Shown: in pieces, positions 62,336 to 64,000 of the stretch | Numbering within the stretch: the first letter of the stretch is position 1 | How the letters are laid out: every line of letters starts with the position of its first letter | Origin: an uncultured Myxococcales bacterium | GTDB taxonomy: Bacteria; Myxococcota_A; UBA9042 | Reading direction: 5' to 3' | Length of the DNA stretch: 64,000 bases | NCBI GenBank assembly: GCA_903955385.1 | Contig: CAJBNH010000193.1 | Span: forward strand, 39,721-103,720 | The notes under the pieces: generated by a model | The model's input: the letters and a program-made list of their open reading frames with translations, nothing else | Told to the model about the DNA's origin: nothing | Databases searched by the model: none | Made by a program: the position numbers and the translations under genes

Positions 62336-64000
62336 CTACTGCTCCCAGCCGTCCTTGGCCGTGTCCAGATCGTCGACGTACTCAAGGCCGGCCGGCAACG
62401 CGAGCGAGTTGTTCCAGAAGGCCAGGATGCAGGCGCGCAGGTCGTTCCACTGCGGCGTCGAACCCGCGACGAAGATGACCGTACTGGTCCGGTTGCCGGG
62501 AATCGACAGCGAGAAGTTGTTGGCATCGTTGGCATAGTAGTTGCTACCGGGACACCACGTGTTCGCGCCGTTGACGGACACGCTCGCCCGATCCTCGTCA
62601 ACCCAAGCCGTCATGAAGGTGTAGACGTTCCAGGTGATCGCGTTGGCCGTGGTGTTCTTGATGCGGAACAGCACCGCCGCCTTGTGCGAGTTGGTGCTCG
62701 AGTACGACTTCCACTCTTCGGTCCAGACGTTTGCGTTGTAGCCGCCGTAGCCCTTCCGAGTGAAGAACGACCGCTGCACCTCGCGACTGGAGCTGATGTT
62801 TGACGCACAGGCGTTGCCGTCCGTCCAGGTTGACGGATTCACCCCACCGTAGACGTCGGTCCGGTTGCTCATGAACCAGTCGCCATGGTTGTTCGCATAG
62901 GTGCTGAAGTTGATCCAGCGGTAGACGACCGGCTTGACGGTCGTCGAGTCTACCGTGGTCACCTTGCCGTCGACCTTGAGGTCACCCTTGATGTAGGTCG
63001 CGCCGTCCACGATCAGGTCGCCCTTGATCTGGATCTTCTTGCTCGACAGGGTCTGCAGGTTGACCGACCACTTGACCACCTGGCCGTCGGTGGTGTTGTT
63101 GAGGAACGCGGTGTCGATGATCTTCAAGCGCCAGGTGCCCTTGGGGTTCTTGCCGACCCAGTAAGTCAGGTCGCCCGAAACGGTCTTGGTGGGGTCGGGG
63201 TACGAGGTCTTGATGCCGTCGCCCTTCTTGCCACCCTTGTTGTACAGCACGTATTCCTGATTGGCCGAGTCATACAGCGAGACCTGCACCGCTGAGATGT
63301 CCGAGTTGGCCAGCTCGACCGACACCGTCAGCTTCTGGGCCAGACCCACGTCGCCGACCACGATCTCGGAGAAGCCGCCAATCGGGTTGTTGTCGGGGAT
63401 GGGCAGGGCGGCCGCCGAGCTAAAGACGTCGGTGAACTGGTTCCAGATCAAGCCGTTGGAGACCTCGTCGATGGCGTCGGCGGGCAGACCGGTGGGGTCC
63501 ATCGCCTGCACGCACTCGTAGCTGCCGTCGGCCTTGAGGCCCTTGATCACCAAGCCGGTGCCACAGGTGGCGTCCAGCTTGGCCAGGGTCGGCGCGCCCG
63601 TGAGGTCAGCGTAGTTGCCCGAGGTGGCGACGGCGGCCAAGTCGGCGGCCTTGGCGAACACCGAGGTGTCCGGCGCGCCGATCAGGTCGGCGTAGGCGCC
63701 GGTCGAGGCGACGTCAGCCAGCGAGGCCGTCTTGGCGTATGCCGACAGGTCGGGCCCGCCCTGCAAGTCCGAGAACTTGCCGGTGGTGGCGACCGTGGCC
63801 AGCGAGGCGGTCTTGGCATAGGGCTGCAGGATGCCGGCGTCGAGCTGGGCGGCGGTGATGCAGCCCGAGCAGTCCAGCGTCTCGGCAGCCGATGCGCGCA
63901 GCGCAAACATCGCCGAGCGCAGCGGCTTGCGCGGCAGCTCGGGGTCGTTGCCGATCTTCATGGCCAGAAAGCCCTGACCGGCCAGCGCCTCGAGCACGTC
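62336..64000 (-). CDS. Surface-type protein with tail-fibre-like repeats and a P domain (5' end outside window)
   Basis: At least 554 aa; the frame is open to the right edge, so the start lies beyond 64000. After DCSGCITAAQLDAG come three to four ~27-aa repeats of the form AKTASLATVATTGKFSDLQGGP...Y, the 'AVATTGxxxDLxGxP' style of phage tail fibres and exported myxobacterial proteins. Then a P/proprotein-convertase domain (GFSEIVVGDVG, TVSVELANSDISAVQVSL, KGTWRLKIIDTAFLNNT) and beta-helical-looking KGDLIVDGATYIKGDLKVDG, and a C-terminal Asn/Ser/Thr-rich beta domain. The P domain usually stabilises a protease or aids secretion; no protease is visible in this part. Confidence 0.82.
   Translation of the reverse strand, partial: DVLEALAGQGFLAMKIGNDPELPRKPLRSAMFALRASAAETLDCSGCITAAQLDAGILQPYAKTASLATVATTGKFSDLQGGPDLSAYAKTASLADVASTGAYADLIGAPDTSVFAKAADLAAVATSGNYADLTGAPTLAKLDATCGTGLVIKGLKADGSYECVQAMDPTGLPADAIDEVSNGLIWNQFTDVFSSAAALPIPDNNPIGGFSEIVVGDVGLAQKLTVSVELANSDISAVQVSLYDSANQEYVLYNKGGKKGDGIKTSYPDPTKTVSGDLTYWVGKNPKGTWRLKIIDTAFLNNTTDGQVVKWSVNLQTLSSKKIQIKGDLIVDGATYIKGDLKVDGKVTTVDSTTVKPVVYRWINFSTYANNHGDWFMSNRTDVYGGVNPSTWTDGNACASNISSSREVQRSFFTRKGYGGYNANVWTEEWKSYSSTNSHKAAVLFRIKNTTANAITWNVYTFMTAWVDEDRASVSVNGANTWCPGSNYYANDANNFSLSIPGNRTSTVIFVAGSTPQWNDLRACILAFWNNSLALPAGLEYVDDLDTAKDGWEQ
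63574..63835 (-). repeat. Coding repeats in the tail-fibre-like protein
   Basis: Three to four imperfect ~27-28-codon units with shared core AKTASLA-x-VA-x-TG-x-[FY]-x-DL-x-G-x-P. Positions are approximate. Confidence 0.6.

Overview
The window is a dense, GC-rich bacterial chromosome segment with gaps mostly under 300 bp and many ATGA, GTGA and TTGA start/stop overlaps. It looks like a member of the Myxococcota (former Deltaproteobacteria). The reasons are a MYXO-CTERM-like tail on an exported GH18 protein, DUF4215-type 'myxococcus' Cys repeats, a receiver-DUF4388-TPR protein, Asp-rich linkers in exported proteins, and atpI-atpB-atpE separated from the F1 genes. The genus cannot be read from the sequence. 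No rRNA, tRNA, IS element, prophage or CRISPR array was seen.

Layout, left to right. 1-3433: the 5' end of clpB and a DUF4175 envelope protein, both minus. 3729-9435 (plus): atpI-atpB-atpE, a receiver-like/DUF4388/TPR membrane protein, tsaD and rsmA. 9445-13571 (minus): a tightly coupled operon of a small membrane protein, a LolA-like exported protein, a YidD-domain protein with its own signal peptide, two paralogous TPR proteins with a membrane 'PGLG' module, and a HAD-IB phosphatase. This is the most novel-looking cassette. 13663-18687: alanine racemase and an exported transglutaminase (minus), divergent from a GH18 protein with a MYXO-CTERM tail (plus). 18772-27319 (plus): pilD, yajC-secD-secF, recJ and a PBP4-type dacB.

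27252-33121 (minus): two large exported TPR proteins; the last one overlaps the 3' end of dacB antisense. 33289-39447 (minus): a six-gene envelope operon of lipoprotein, PHA-granule-family protein, TPR/beta-rich exported protein, MoxR ATPase, DUF58 protein and BatA/VWA membrane protein. A conserved-looking protein with an internal duplication (39616-40350) lies upstream. 40467-47203 (minus): guanine deaminase, SDR, acyl-CoA synthetase-like protein, xdhA and xdhB. Guanine deaminase plus xanthine dehydrogenase gives guanine to xanthine to urate, and the maturation factor xdhC lies at 61226-62326. 47294-53142: uvrC and a PpiD/SurA-like chaperone (minus), divergent from an orphan histidine kinase.

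53152-64000: an Asp-hexapeptide-repeat lipoprotein, divergent from a lipoprotein with two FGE-sulfatase-type domains around Cys-rich repeats; a DinG/YoaA-type helicase coupled to a polytopic membrane protein; xdhC; and the C-terminal part of a surface-type protein with tail-fibre-like repeats and a P (proprotein convertase) domain running off the right edge.

Envelope construction and protein export dominate: PilD, SecDF-YajC, PpiD-like, YidD-like, DacB, Alr, transglutaminase, GH18, MoxR/DUF58/BatA, DUF4175 and TPR proteins. All function calls rest on reading motifs and overall sequence character by eye; no database search was run.
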